DNA of 64,000 nt from Mycobacterium sp. MS1601 (GTDB lineage: Bacteria > Actinomycetota > Actinomycetes > Mycobacteriales > Mycobacteriaceae). The notes below the pieces were generated by a model. It saw only the letters and a list, made by a program, of their open reading frames with translations. It was not told where the DNA came from and searched no databases. Shown here one piece after another: positions 1-9,459 of the stretch (position 1 is its first letter; each line of letters starts with the position of its first letter). Position numbers and translations under genes: made by a program. The DNA lies in the NCBI RefSeq assembly GCF_001984215.1, contig NZ_CP019420.1:682001-746000 (forward strand), given 5' to 3'.

Positions 1-2072
1 TTGATGTACGGGTGCACCGAGTTGCCTTGGATGGGCCCGGGCCGGATCAGCGCCACTTCGACCACCAGGTCGTAGAAGACACGCGGTTTCAGCCGCGGCA
101 GGGTGGCCATCTGCGCACGTGACTCCACCTGGAACACCCCGACGGAATCGGCTTTCTGCAGCATTTCGTAGACGGCCGGTTCGGACAGGTCCAAGGTGGC
201 GAAGTCCACCTCGATGCCTTTGTGTTCCTCCAGCAGGTCCACGGCGTAGTGCATGGCCGAGAGCATGCCGAGGCCCAGCAGGTCGAACTTCACCAGACCT
301 ATTGCCGCACAGTCGTCTTTGTCCCACTGCAACACACTGCGGTTCTCCATGCGGGCCCATTCCACCGGGCATACGTCGGCAATGGGGCGGTCGCAGATCA
401 CCATGCCGCCGGAGTGGATGCCCATGTGCCGCGGCAGGTTCTTGATCTGCAGCGCGAGGTCGATCACCGGTTCCGGGATGCCGTCAACATCCGGAGAATC
501 AGCCAACCCGTCCCACCGACTGATCTGCTTGCTCCAGGCGTCCTGCTGGCCCTGCGAAAAACCCAGTGCGCGTGCCATGTCACGGACGGCACTGCGCCCG
601 CGGTAGGTGATGACGTTGGCCACCTGCGCGGCGTAGTCACGTCCGTACTTCTGGTAGACGTACTGAATGGCGTGTTCACGCAGGTCGGATTCGATGTCGA
701 TGTCGATATCGGGTGGCCCGTCGCGCGCCGGAGAGAGGAAACGCTCGAACAACAGATCGTTGGCAACAGGGTCGATGGCGGTGACCCCGAGGGCGTAGCA
801 GACCGCGGAGTTGGCCGCCGACCCTCGGCCCTGGCACAGGATCTTGTTGTCGCGGCAGAACCGGGTGATGTCGTTGACCACCAGGAAATAGCCGGGGAAG
901 TCCAGCCGGGAGATGATGTCGAGTTCGCGTTCGATCTGCGCGTATGCCCGCGGGGCGCCATCGCGTGGCCCGTATCGTCGCGCAGCGCCTTCCATGGCCA
1001 GCTCACGCAGGTAGCTGTCCTCGGTGTGCCCGTCCGGGACGTCGAAGGGTGGCAGCCGGGGGGCGATGAGCTGCAACCCGAAAGCGCACTGCTGCCCCAG
1101 TTCTGCTGCGGCGGTGATGCTTTCGGGATGTTGGGCGAACAGCCGGGCCATCTCGTCACCGGAACGCAGATGCGCCCCGCCCAGGGGGGCCAGCCAACCC
1201 GCTGCTTCATCGAGGGACTTGCGGGCGCGGATGGCTCCCATCGCCATGGCCAGCCTGCCACGCTCCGGCGCGGCGAAATGCGCTCCGGTGGTGGCCACCA
1301 GACCGACCCCGAACTTCGGCGCCAACGCCGCCAGGGCGGCATTGCGTTCATCGTCGCGCGGATGCCCGTGATGGGTCAGCTCCACACTGACCCGATGGGC
1401 CCCGAACCGGTCCACCAGGTCAGCCAGGGCTTTCTCGGCCTCCGCAGGTCCCCCCGTCGACAATGCCTGCTGCACATGACCTTTGCGACAACCGGTGAGG
1501 ATGTGCCAGTGCCCGCCCGCCGCCTCGGTCAGGGCGTCGAAGTCGTACTGCGGTTTGCCCTTCTCACCACCGGCAAGGTGAGCGGCCGAGATGTGCCGCG
1601 ACAGCCGGCGATAGCCCTCCGGCCCCCGTGCCAGCACCAGCAGGTGCGGCCCCGCGGGATCGGGCACCTCGGTGCGGGCGCCGTTGCCCAGAGACAGTTC
1701 GGCGCCGAAGACGGTCTGCATGTCCAGCTCGCGGGCGGCCTCAGCGAACCGCACCACGCCGTAGAGACCGTCGTGGTCGGTCAGCGCGATGGCCTGCAGG
1801 TCCAGGCGTGCGGCCTCCTCGACCAGTTCTTCGGGAGTGCTGGCGCCGTCGAGGAAGCTGTAGGCGGAATGGGTGTGCAGTTCGGCGAAGGGCACCCGGG
1901 AGCGGAGTCGCCGCTGCTCCCCCGGCTCGAACGCCACCCGTTTACTGGACCAGGCCGGACTGTCGCCGCCGTCTCCCGCAGGCTCCCCCAACGGCATGCC
2001 CGCACGACGCGGCTTGCTGTTGAGCACCCGCTCCATTTCGCCCCAGCTCGGAGGCCCGTTGTGCCAGCCCAC
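1..2072 (-). CDS. dnaE2: Error-prone DNA polymerase DnaE2, N-terminal two thirds (3' end cut by window)
   Basis: C-family DNA polymerase alpha-type subunit used for damage-induced mutagenesis together with ImuA' and ImuB. About 690 codons are present; the family is usually near 1,080, so the C-terminus lies outside the window. The frame opens with GTG and reads VGWHNGPPSWGEMERVL, which resembles mycobacterial DnaE2 N-termini. The PHP domain follows (FAELHTHSAYSFLDGAS, then ALTDHDGLYGVVRF), and later the polymerase active-site stretch with PDIDIDIESD. An in-frame TAG four codons before the GTG limits the start. The promoter side carries a LexA box 13 bases upstream. The assignment is firm; only the exact start is inferred. 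Confidence 0.95.
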   Translation of the reverse strand, partial: MGWHNGPPSWGEMERVLNSKPRRAGMPLGEPAGDGGDSPAWSSKRVAFEPGEQRRLRSRVPFAELHTHSAYSFLDGASTPEELVEEAARLDLQAIALTDHDGLYGVVRFAEAARELDMQTVFGAELSLGNGARTEVPDPAGPHLLVLARGPEGYRRLSRHISAAHLAGGEKGKPQYDFDALTEAAGGHWHILTGCRKGHVQQALSTGGPAEAEKALADLVDRFGAHRVSVELTHHGHPRDDERNAALAALAPKFGVGLVATTGAHFAAPERGRLAMAMGAIRARKSLDEAAGWLAPLGGAHLRSGDEMARLFAQHPESITAAAELGQQCAFGLQLIAPRLPPFDVPDGHTEDSYLRELAMEGAARRYGPRDGAPRAYAQIERELDIISRLDFPGYFLVVNDITRFCRDNKILCQGRGSAANSAVCYALGVTAIDPVANDLLFERFLSPARDGPPDIDIDIESDLREHAIQYVYQKYGRDYAAQVANVITYRGRSAVRDMARALGFSQGQQDAWSKQISRWDGLADSPDVDGIPEPVIDLALQIKNLPRHMGIHSGGMVICDRPIADVCPVEWARMENRSVLQWDKDDCAAIGLVKFDLLGLGMLSAMHYAVDLLEEHKGIEVDFATLDLSEPAVYEMLQKADSVGVFQVESRAQMATLPRLKPRVFYDLVVEVALIRPGPIQGNSVHPYI

Positions 2073-2084
2073 CCGGAGAGTCTA

Positions 2085-2100
2085 TAGAACAATTGTTCGA
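2085..2100. promoter_or_regulatory. LexA (SOS) box of dnaE2
   Basis: The sequence TAGAACAATTGTTCGA matches the mycobacterial LexA consensus TCGAAC-N4-GTTCGA in 15 of 16 positions. It lies 13 bases upstream of the dnaE2 GTG. LexA binding here should repress dnaE2 until DNA damage. Confidence 0.9.
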
Positions 2101-2129
2101 AGCACAGGTGGTGTCCGGGCACCCACACC

Positions 2130-2711
2130 TCAAGCTCGATCGACACCGCAGGCAAGGGTGGACTCGGCGTCGGCCTTCGCCGCGGCCAACGTGGCTCCCA
2201 TGATGTGCGCAACGAACGGCCTGACCACCAGCCAGTAGAGCTGGAAGCGCCGCCGCGACCGAGCGTCGGTGATGACGGTGCGGCACTCGTAACTGAGCAG
2301 CGTGCGCTGATTTCCGTAAGGCCGCACCGACAGATTGGCGACGATCTTGCCCCACCCCGGCTCGTCGAAGGCGGCGAACTCCTCACGCGGCACATCACGC
2401 CACTCGATCACCGGCGTCCAGAACCGACCCACCGCCCCGAAGGCGATCTCCCGCTCGTCGCGCCCCAGCACCAGCCAGCCGGGCAGGCCGCCGTCGGCGA
2501 TGACCAGTGACGGCGGTTGCAGCGGCGTCGTCCCGGTGAGTTTCGCAGGCAGCCCACGAATCCACATGGCAGCCACCAGCAGTGGTGTACGCACCGTCAG
2601 CAGGTCGAGACCGGCCGCCGCTTCCAGGGTGTGCGCCGGATCGGCGTCCACCACGGCATGCCGGACCAGGATCGCGTCGTAGCGCGGCTGTGTCGCTTCC
2701 ACGATCATCAT
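2130..2711 (-). CDS. Conserved hypothetical protein, SRPBCC-like
   Basis: A protein of about 193 residues with no catalytic motif I can name. The C-terminal part (FQLYWLVVRPFVAHIMGATL, then AAAKADAE) ends in a long helix, as in small START/SRPBCC ligand-binding proteins found widely in mycobacteria. The ATG at 2711 is chosen because a purine-rich GAAGG sits just before the paired ATGATG; the frame stays open further upstream. It lies directly upstream of dnaE2 on the same strand, but the SOS box between them suggests separate control. The fold assignment is a guess from overall pattern. Confidence 0.6.
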   Translation of the reverse strand: MMIVEATQPRYDAILVRHAVVDADPAHTLEAAAGLDLLTVRTPLLVAAMWIRGLPAKLTGTTPLQPPSLVIADGGLPGWLVLGRDEREIAFGAVGRFWTPVIEWRDVPREEFAAFDEPGWGKIVANLSVRPYGNQRTLLSYECRTVITDARSRRRFQLYWLVVRPFVAHIMGATLAAAKADAESTLACGVDRA

Positions 2712-2754
2712 GCCTTCAGCGTGAGCCGACCACCGGTGCGGATCCAGTGCCGTT

Positions 2755-2783
2755 GGTCCCTGATCGGCGGGACCCAACGCCCT
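2755..2783 (+). promoter_or_regulatory. Dyad element, possible DosR-type box
   Basis: GGTCCC (2755-2760) and GGGACC (2769-2774) form a perfect 6-base inverted repeat. The overlapping GGGACCCAACGCCCT (2769-2783) keeps both half-sites of the DosR consensus GGGACTTTNGNCCCT but differs in the centre. It sits 35 bases upstream of an Acg-type gene, a family often controlled by DosR. Regulator identity is inferred. Confidence 0.4.
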
Positions 2784-2817
2784 ATCGACACCGTGCGCTC
2801 GGGGTCACCATTGAGAC

Positions 2818-3798
2818 ATGAGCGCTACGACGGTGAACATCGAACTGATCAAAAAGACCGTCGAACTCGCGGGCCGGGCACCGTCACTGCACAACAGTCA
2901 GCCCTGGCAGTGGGTGGTGGACGGCAACCGGTTGCGGTTGTATCTCGACCGCAGCCGCATCGTCCGCAACACCGACCGCGGCGGGCGTGAAGCATTGATC
3001 AGTTGTGGTGCGGCACTGGATCATCTGCAGGTGGCGGCCGCTGCGTCCGGGTGGCAGACATTCGTCGAGAGGTTCCCGGATCCCAACCGCCCCGAGCACC
3101 TGGCGTCGGTGGAATTCTGGCCGGCCGAGTTCGTGTCCGCGGCCACCAGGGCCCGGGCCGCGGCGATCTTGCACCGCCGCACCGACCGGCTCCCATTCCG
3201 GGCACCGGACGGGCTGAACGTGCTGATCCCCGTGCTCGAACACCTGCTGGATCCCGACGCCGTACGGCTGAGCGTTCTACCGGAGATCCTGCTGCCCCAA
3301 CTGCTCGAGGCATCGGCACTCACCGAGGCCACGCGGCGACAAGACGCCGGCTATCAAACCGAACTGGACTGGTGGACGGCACCTTTCGAGCTGGATCAAG
3401 GAATTCCACCGGACTTGCTCAACGGCGTCACCGACAATGACCGGGTGCCGGCCAACCGCAACTTCCCGGCCAGCGCCCACCCGCCGCGTAGCCATGTGGA
3501 CAGCGACGAGGCAGTGGTCCTGGTGTTGTCGACGCCCGAGGACACCCGTGCCGACGCACTGGCCTGCGGACAGGCCCTGTCGACTGTTTTGCTGGAATGC
3601 ACCGCAGCCGGGTTGGCGACCTGCACGGTGACCCATGTGACCGAACTGCCTGCCGCCCGGTCGGTGGTGGCCGAGCTGATCGGACGTGCCGGCGTTCCAC
3701 AGGTGCTGATCCGGGTGGGCCGGGCTGCCGAGCTCGACCTGCCCACCGAACTGACCCCACGACGCGAACTTCAGGACATCCTGCGGGCGCAGCGGTAG
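2818..3798 (+). CDS. Acg-family FMN-binding nitroreductase-like protein
   Basis: A 326-residue protein opening with the family hallmark RAPSLHNSQPWQW (residues 20-32), which is typical of the Acg/Rv2032 and Rv3131 group of double nitroreductase-fold proteins. In this group FMN is held between two pseudo-symmetric halves, and a lid covers the usual substrate pocket, so the proteins are thought to sequester flavin rather than reduce nitro compounds. The HRRTDRLPF segment (about residues 119-127) and the C-terminal PQVLIRVGRA segment fit the family. The ATG at 2818 follows a dyad element that may be a hypoxia-response box. Family assignment is firm; function is inferred. Confidence 0.88.
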   Translation: MSATTVNIELIKKTVELAGRAPSLHNSQPWQWVVDGNRLRLYLDRSRIVRNTDRGGREALISCGAALDHLQVAAAASGWQTFVERFPDPNRPEHLASVEFWPAEFVSAATRARAAAILHRRTDRLPFRAPDGLNVLIPVLEHLLDPDAVRLSVLPEILLPQLLEASALTEATRRQDAGYQTELDWWTAPFELDQGIPPDLLNGVTDNDRVPANRNFPASAHPPRSHVDSDEAVVLVLSTPEDTRADALACGQALSTVLLECTAAGLATCTVTHVTELPAARSVVAELIGRAGVPQVLIRVGRAAELDLPTELTPRRELQDILRAQR

Positions 3799-3827
3799 AG
3801 CACCGCCGAAGGCCGAGGCCGCGAGCC

Positions 3828-5021
3828 TCAGAAATGGAACCCGAGTTCGGCCGGCACTGCACTGCCGAACGCCAAGTCCGTCGGCATCAGCAGTTCCGCG
3901 GTGGCGCAGCGAATCCGGTTGGCGGCAGCAAGCTCCCGCACAGTATGTGTGCCCAGGTAGATACTGCCGAGGACATCCAGATTCATCTGCAGATCGAACG
4001 GCGCGTCGGTGGGCACACACTGGGCGTGCCCACCGGTGATGTCGACAGCGAACCGGCCACCGTCGCGGCGGAACCGGTCCACGACATCGATCACCACGTG
4101 CACGTCGGCCAGATACGTGCGGGCCTGCAGTGCGGCCGGAATGTCCATGATCCGCAGCCAGAGGGCATCGACCTGTGCGGTGGTCCTCACTTGGCGTGAG
4201 TCCACCAGCAGGTACGGCAGCGGATCGGCCGGATGGGTGTCGATGTGGACCTTCTCCATCAGGTCCAGACCCAGCAGGGTCCGCCAGAGCGCGGCGTGCG
4301 CCTGCGGTGTCACGGCCGTCATCGCCTCCACGCGCACCTCCATCGAGTCGCCGCGATGCACCCGGTACAGCGCACAACCGTCCGGATGCAGCAGCGCGTA
4401 CCAGGCACTGCCCCCGTTGCGGTCGGCTTCCCGGTCGGCCAGCAGGTCATCCCAGAGCGCCGGTGGGCAGGCCAACCCGCCAGGAGTACGCAGGCGCCAG
4501 CGCTCGTAGATCTCCATCATCTGGTCGCGGTGCTCACCGGCGGCGATCAGGCGGACGCCGCCGACATCGGGGGCGTCGTCGTGGAACACCGCAAAGCGCC
4601 GCTGCACCGACAGGCTGCGTTCCACGGTGGCCGGGCCGTACTCGAAGCGGCCGTAGATACCGCCTTCACTGGCCGTGAGCCCGGCAATCGGATAACCGGC
4701 GTCGGCGATCCGTTGGTGCAGTTCGGTGTAGAGCGCTCGCAGCACGCCACGGCGCCGGTGCGTGGGCGCCACCGCTACCGCAGATACGCCGGCGACCGGC
4801 AACCGGGCACCGCCGGGCACCGTCATCTCCAGATCCAGGTAGAGGGCCGTGCCGATGACGTCGTCACCGTCGGTAACCACCACCGAGCCCTCGTCAGCTG
4901 CCATCACCTTCCACGGCGGCTGACTCTCTGGTGGTGTATGGACACCGAAACTGGTTGCGTCCAAACGCAACATCGACATACGGTCGTCCTCGGTGGCCGA
5001 CCGCACTGACCACTGGCTCAT
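3828..5021 (-). CDS. Eis-family GNAT N-acetyltransferase
   Basis: A 397-residue protein that aligns by eye over its whole length with M. tuberculosis Eis (about 402 residues). It has an N-terminal GNAT domain with the acetyl-CoA loop VAVAPTHRRRGVLRALY and the adjacent ASEGGIYGRFEYGPAT stretch. A second GNAT-like domain includes LHPDGCALYRVHRGD and LWLRIMDIPAAL, and an SCP2-like C-terminal domain ends in the expected aromatic carboxylate, GFHF. Eis enzymes form hexamers and acetylate multiple amines, including aminoglycosides and lysine side chains. The neighbourhood is not that of M. tuberculosis eis, so this may be a paralogue and no gene symbol is given. Confidence 0.9.
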   Translation of the reverse strand: MSQWSVRSATEDDRMSMLRLDATSFGVHTPPESQPPWKVMAADEGSVVVTDGDDVIGTALYLDLEMTVPGGARLPVAGVSAVAVAPTHRRRGVLRALYTELHQRIADAGYPIAGLTASEGGIYGRFEYGPATVERSLSVQRRFAVFHDDAPDVGGVRLIAAGEHRDQMMEIYERWRLRTPGGLACPPALWDDLLADREADRNGGSAWYALLHPDGCALYRVHRGDSMEVRVEAMTAVTPQAHAALWRTLLGLDLMEKVHIDTHPADPLPYLLVDSRQVRTTAQVDALWLRIMDIPAALQARTYLADVHVVIDVVDRFRRDGGRFAVDITGGHAQCVPTDAPFDLQMNLDVLGSIYLGTHTVRELAAANRIRCATAELLMPTDLAFGSAVPAELGFHF

Positions 5022-5124
5022 TCAGCCCACAGTGCCATACCTTCCGGTGTAACCCAACCGATTAACTGCGTCCCGGAATGCACACACCCTGCTCGGCCAC
5101 ACAGTGATCGTCCAGTACTGCAAC

Positions 5125-6618
5125 TCAGTCGGCACTGATGGTCTCACCACGAAAGAAGGCGGGGCTGCGGGAGCGCATGACCAGCATCAGGATTGCGCCG
5201 ATCAGCAGTAACCCGAAGCCGAGGAAGAACACCAACCCGATACCGCCGATGGATGCGCCGCTGCCGTTGTCCGGGTTCATGCTCTCCTTGACGGAGATGA
5301 CGAACACCGCCGCCAGGATCAACCCACCCAGCAGTGGGAACAGGAACTTGAACACGATGTTGTGCGCGCTGGAGAACAGTTCGCCACGGAAGTACCAGAC
5401 ACAGGCAAACGCCGTGATGCCGTAGTACCAGCAGATCATGATGCCCAGTGCGGCAATGGTGTCCAACAGCACCGACTCCGACAGCAGGCTCACCGCGGTG
5501 TAGAAGACGCCCGTGATCAGGCCTGCCACGGCGGTGCTGAAAGACGGCGTGAGAAACCGCGGGCTCACCTCGGAGAACTTCTTCGGGAAGGCGCCGTAGG
5601 CCCCCATCGCCAGCATTGCCCGGGCGGCGGGCAGGAAGGTGGTCTGCAGGCTGGCCACCGAGGAGGCGAACACCGCGAGGTACAGCACCAGGCCTCCGGT
5701 GTCACCCAGTACCGGGTCCGCCAACGCACCGAAGACATTGGCGCTGTTGTCCTCGTTGCCCAGACCGAGGCCGTCGGTACCGATGCCCGCGTACATCATC
5801 ACCGCGACCGCGACCAACAGGTAGGTGATGAGAATCGAGACAACACAGAGTAATCCGGCCCTACCGGGCACCTTGGTCGGATCCTTGGACTCCTCCCCCA
5901 GTGTCAGGCAGGTGTCCCAGCCCCAGAACGCGAAGATCGACCCGGTGACGCCGATGACGAAGGCGCCCATGGCCAAACCGGTGAACGGGTTGAACCAGTC
6001 CAGGTCGAAACTCAGCCCGGCGGGCGCATCACCGGCGCCGACATGGGCGATAGCCACCACGGCGAAGGTGACCAGCACCACCATCTGAAAACCCACCAGT
6101 ACGTACTGCACACGCTCACTGGTGGTGATACCCCGGCTGGCGATGAAGGTCGCCAGGCCCAGGAAGGCCAGTGTGCTGATGATGTTGACTGCCGTGTTGT
6201 AGGCCAGATCGGCGATGGATGGTTGGTCCACCAGTTCAGCGATGAACAGATAGAAGAACTCGACGGCGATGGCGGCCAGGTTGGACAGCACGATGATGGT
6301 CGCGATCACCATGCCCCATCCACACATCCAGCCGACGTATGGCCCGAATGCCTTGGTGGACCACGTGAATGACGCTCCGCAGTCCGGAGTGCGGGAGTTC
6401 AGCTCACGGTAGGCGTATGCGGTGAGGAACATCGGGATGAAGCCGGCGATGAAGATGGCGGGCATTTTAAGTCCCACCGCGGCAACGATCAGGCCGATGC
6501 TGGCGGTCAGCGTGTATCCCGGCGCCACGGACGAGATGCCCAGGATGGCACCGGAGAACGTGCCGACTTTGCCGGTGGCCAGTCCTTTGGACGAAACTAC
6601 GGTGTCCTGGTCGGTCAT
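5125..6618 (-). CDS. APC-superfamily amino acid permease
   Basis: A 497-residue inner-membrane protein with about twelve hydrophobic segments. The N-terminus carries the APC pattern KVGTFSGAILGISSVAPGYT, in which the small-residue loop of TM1 contacts substrate, followed by TPDCGASFTWSTKAFGPYVG. It should import an amino acid or related amine by proton or ion coupling; the substrate cannot be read from sequence. Its start codon overlaps the stop of the universal stress protein gene by four bases (ATGA), so the two are translationally coupled. Confidence 0.87.
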   Translation of the reverse strand: MTDQDTVVSSKGLATGKVGTFSGAILGISSVAPGYTLTASIGLIVAAVGLKMPAIFIAGFIPMFLTAYAYRELNSRTPDCGASFTWSTKAFGPYVGWMCGWGMVIATIIVLSNLAAIAVEFFYLFIAELVDQPSIADLAYNTAVNIISTLAFLGLATFIASRGITTSERVQYVLVGFQMVVLVTFAVVAIAHVGAGDAPAGLSFDLDWFNPFTGLAMGAFVIGVTGSIFAFWGWDTCLTLGEESKDPTKVPGRAGLLCVVSILITYLLVAVAVMMYAGIGTDGLGLGNEDNSANVFGALADPVLGDTGGLVLYLAVFASSVASLQTTFLPAARAMLAMGAYGAFPKKFSEVSPRFLTPSFSTAVAGLITGVFYTAVSLLSESVLLDTIAALGIMICWYYGITAFACVWYFRGELFSSAHNIVFKFLFPLLGGLILAAVFVISVKESMNPDNGSGASIGGIGLVFFLGFGLLLIGAILMLVMRSRSPAFFRGETISAD

Positions 6619-7475
6619 GGCAGATCCTCCTCTCCGAATTGTTCGCGGGGTACGACGACCATAGGCACCTCGAGCACTCGCAGCATCTTGGCCGCCATGG
6701 ACCCGAGGAACAGCCGCTTCGGTGCGCCGAGCCTGCTGGATCCCACCATGATCAGGTCTCCGTCACGCCAGTCGAGTTTGTTCACCGCCGCTTCCACCGA
6801 CGGCCCTTCGACGATGGTGGACTCCACCGGAAACCCTTCGGGCAGTTCAGCTTTGGCGGCATCGAGGGTCTGGCGGGCATGGGCGATCGCCCGTTCGCGC
6901 ACCGAGACCGGATCAGCACGTAACGAGCCGAACACCGGATCCAGCGCCACCAGCGACACCAGCCGCAACGGGGTGCCTGCTGCCGCACTGGCCCGGACCG
7001 CGGTACTCAGCAGTAGATCCGCACCCTGGCGGCGACCGAGCGCGCAGGTGACCTCCCTGACCTTCTCGATCTTCGAATGCCGGGTGCCTCGCGGGGCCAA
7101 CGCCAACGGCACCGGGGCCGAGTGCAGCAACTCACCGGTGACCGACCCGATCGAATAGCGACCAATCAGACCGTCGCCGGCGGCGCCGACGACGATCGCC
7201 TCGGCACCGAGGCGCGCCGACTCCTCGATCAGCCCCTCGGCGAAGGATTCTCCGAAGCTGACGTGGGTGGCGACCTCCACGTCATCGGGCACCGTGGCCG
7301 CCGCGGCGTCCAGCCACTGTTGCGCCTGCTCGGCCAGGAACTGGTCATATCCGCGGTCCGGCGGCACCACCATGCACAGGTCCAGCGCGGCGCCGAGAGT
7401 GCGGGCCAGCCGCACCCCCAACGCCAGGCCGTCATCCCCGCTGGGAGTGGCCAGGTAACCGACGATGAGCCTCAT
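6615..7475 (-). CDS. Universal stress protein with two Usp domains
   Basis: About 286 residues forming two tandem Usp folds. Each half ends in the ATP-binding signature G-x2-G-x9-G-[S/T]: GAAGDGLIGRYSIGS in the first and GSSRLGAPKRLFLGS in the second. The ATG at 7475 (MRLIVGY) is preferred over the one nine bases upstream because AGGA lies eight bases before it. Coupled to the downstream permease by an ATGA overlap, it probably modulates that transporter; Usp-transporter pairing is common in bacteria but the link here is inferred. Confidence 0.88.
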   Translation of the reverse strand: MRLIVGYLATPSGDDGLALGVRLARTLGAALDLCMVVPPDRGYDQFLAEQAQQWLDAAAATVPDDVEVATHVSFGESFAEGLIEESARLGAEAIVVGAAGDGLIGRYSIGSVTGELLHSAPVPLALAPRGTRHSKIEKVREVTCALGRRQGADLLLSTAVRASAAAGTPLRLVSLVALDPVFGSLRADPVSVRERAIAHARQTLDAAKAELPEGFPVESTIVEGPSVEAAVNKLDWRDGDLIMVGSSRLGAPKRLFLGSMAAKMLRVLEVPMVVVPREQFGEEDLP

Positions 7476-7517
7476 GCGGATCATCCTGCCGGATGAGGGT
7501 GTCTTCGATGACGGGAT

Positions 7518-8387
7518 TCACGCCTCGAAGCTGGCGACTCCGTCTTCGAGTACCAACCGGGCACCGGAGCCGTCGGGGGCAGCTGCTTCAGTGGTGAACA
7601 CCGCCTGCCCAGGACCGGTGCGCCAGATCGATGTCGTGAGTGTCTCCCCCGGGAACACCGGCGAGGTGAACCGAGCCGACATGTCGGTGACGCGTGCGGC
7701 GTCCCCACCACCGAGATCGGCGACCAGTGCGCGTCCGGCGAACCCGTAGGTGCACAGCCCGTGCAGGATCGGCTTGGGGAACCCGGCCAGATTCTGGGCG
7801 AACCACGGGTCGCTGTGCAGCGGATTGCGGTCACCTGAGAGCCGGTAGATCAGCGCCTGATCCTCCCGGGTGCGCATGGCAGTGCGCGAATCCGCTTCAC
7901 GCGCGGGCACTTCCGGAGCTGCTGGACGGCTGCCGGGCTCACCGCCGAAACCGCCTGCCCCGCGGATGACGAACGTGGCCAGAGTCTCCACCACCACCTC
8001 GTCGGTCTTGGGGTCGGTACCCCGGGCCCGCAGCATGACGATGGCGTTCTTGCCTTCACCCTTGTCCTGCAGGTCTGCGACCTCGGATTCCACCACCAGC
8101 TTGCCGGCCGCCGGAAGCGGCTTGGCCAGGTGGATCTGCTGAGAGCCGTGCAAGAGCATCCCGAAGTTGAATTCGCCGATCTTGCCGATGGCCGGGAAGC
8201 CGATGCAGGCAATCACCGCGTAGGTGGGCAGCACCTGCTGGGTGATGTCGTGGCTGTTGTCGGTGGTGAAGGCCAGGTCAGTGGTGCCGCAGCCCACACC
8301 GAGGGCGTAGAGCATGGTGTCGCGATCGGTCCATTCGAAGGTGTAGGGGTCAGCCTTGGCGCCGATGGCTGTCGGGTCGATCGTCAT
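7518..8387 (-). CDS. htdY: MaoC-like 3-hydroxyacyl-thioester dehydratase
   Basis: A 289-residue double hot-dog (hydratase-2) enzyme. The C-terminal half has the catalytic signature YRLSGDRNPLHSDPWFA, whose Asp and His activate water for R-specific hydration/dehydration of enoyl-CoA, followed by ILHGLCTYG. Size and position next to lpqD and acrA1 match Rv3389c (HtdY) of M. tuberculosis. The ATG at 8387 is chosen because GAGGAG precedes it by four bases. Expected role: fatty acid or sterol side-chain metabolism in the cytosol. Confidence 0.9.
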   Translation of the reverse strand: MTIDPTAIGAKADPYTFEWTDRDTMLYALGVGCGTTDLAFTTDNSHDITQQVLPTYAVIACIGFPAIGKIGEFNFGMLLHGSQQIHLAKPLPAAGKLVVESEVADLQDKGEGKNAIVMLRARGTDPKTDEVVVETLATFVIRGAGGFGGEPGSRPAAPEVPAREADSRTAMRTREDQALIYRLSGDRNPLHSDPWFAQNLAGFPKPILHGLCTYGFAGRALVADLGGGDAARVTDMSARFTSPVFPGETLTTSIWRTGPGQAVFTTEAAAPDGSGARLVLEDGVASFEA

Positions 8388-8601
8388 GGAACTCCTCTTG
8401 TTCTGGGCCCGGCCCGCTCTCCCCTCGACCTTAACCACCCGGTGCAGGTGGGCATCGGCAAGTCGTGGCAAATCATGGCCTCGTCGGCCCGGCGACTTCC
8501 CCGACCGGCGGGCGGGAGTGGGATCTGGGCTGATCTACAACCGCGGCGGCGAACTCGTCTGTACCGTGACCCGGGAAGGCGTTCTGGGAAGGCGGCGCTA
8601 G

Positions 8602-9288
8602 ATGCCCAGGTTGGTCGCACCGGCTTTGGTGCTGATGGTTGTCCTCAGTGCCTGCGGGTCCGAGCCGGCGCCGCCGGAGTCGATCACCCTGACCTTCGTC
8701 AGGCACGCCCAGTCGCAGGCCAACGCGTCCGGGCTGATCGACACGTCGGTACCGGGGCCCGGTATCACCGCCGACGGTGAACGGCAGGCTCAGCAGGTGG
8801 CAGAGGAGCTGCGCAGCAAGGACTTCGACGGGATCTACGCCTCGTCGATGGTCCGCACGCAGCAGACGGCGGCACCTCTGGCCGAGGATCTCGGTGAGCA
8901 GGTGGATGTGCTTCCGGGTCTGCAGGAGATCCCCGCCGGCTGGTTCGAGGGCACCTCTGAAGCCGACGCCGCGGCCACCTACTTTCTGGCGCCCTCGCAG
9001 TGGCTGCAGGGGCAACGGAATGCGCGGATTCCCGGTGCGATCGACGGCAACGAGTTCAACGACGATTTCACCGCGGCGGTGCAGCGCATCTACGACAGCG
9101 GCGACAAGAACGCCGTCGCCTTCTCCCACGGCGCAGCCATCATGATGTGGACGCAGATGAACGTCACCAATTCCGATGGTCAGCTGCTGATGTCGCATCC
9201 GCTGCCCAATGTCGGCCAGGTGGTGATCGAGGGCAACCCGGTGACCGGCTGGCAGCTGGTCAGTTGGGACGGGCTTTCGACCATGTGA
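8602..9288 (+). CDS. lpqD: Lipoprotein LpqD, histidine phosphatase family
   Basis: A 228-residue secreted lipoprotein. The signal sequence ends in the lipobox LSAC, making Cys18 the lipid-modified residue. The mature part is a histidine-phosphatase domain with the RH motif FVRHAQSQAN (Arg34, His35), the second catalytic His in VAFSHGAAI, and the EIPAGWFEG segment. It corresponds to Rv3390 by position and pattern. A phosphatase acting at the cell envelope is expected; the substrate is unknown. It is divergent from htdY with 214 bases between the starts. Confidence 0.9.
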   Translation: MPRLVAPALVLMVVLSACGSEPAPPESITLTFVRHAQSQANASGLIDTSVPGPGITADGERQAQQVAEELRSKDFDGIYASSMVRTQQTAAPLAEDLGEQVDVLPGLQEIPAGWFEGTSEADAAATYFLAPSQWLQGQRNARIPGAIDGNEFNDDFTAAVQRIYDSGDKNAVAFSHGAAIMMWTQMNVTNSDGQLLMSHPLPNVGQVVIEGNPVTGWQLVSWDGLSTM

Positions 9289-9459
9289 CAACCGAGGCCT
9301 CCCGCCACCCATGCGCGCCGGGATGGTGCCAGGTACGTTGAAGCCCTCGCGAGCACAGGTTGTTCCCGACATCGCCTGTGCGGGAGCGCCGTGATCTCGA
9401 CCGGCGGACCCGACGCGGCGGGCGCCTATTTCGGCGATCCGGGCGGCTTTTCGTGGTCC

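Noticed and set aside
222..2087. A 621-codon open frame on the plus strand
   Set aside because: It lies antisense to dnaE2, whose frame carries clear PHP and polymerase motifs. GC-rich DNA routinely gives long open antisense frames.
3828..5021. Naming the acetyltransferase eis outright
   Set aside because: Family membership is clear but the neighbourhood differs from the known eis locus, so orthology is not shown.
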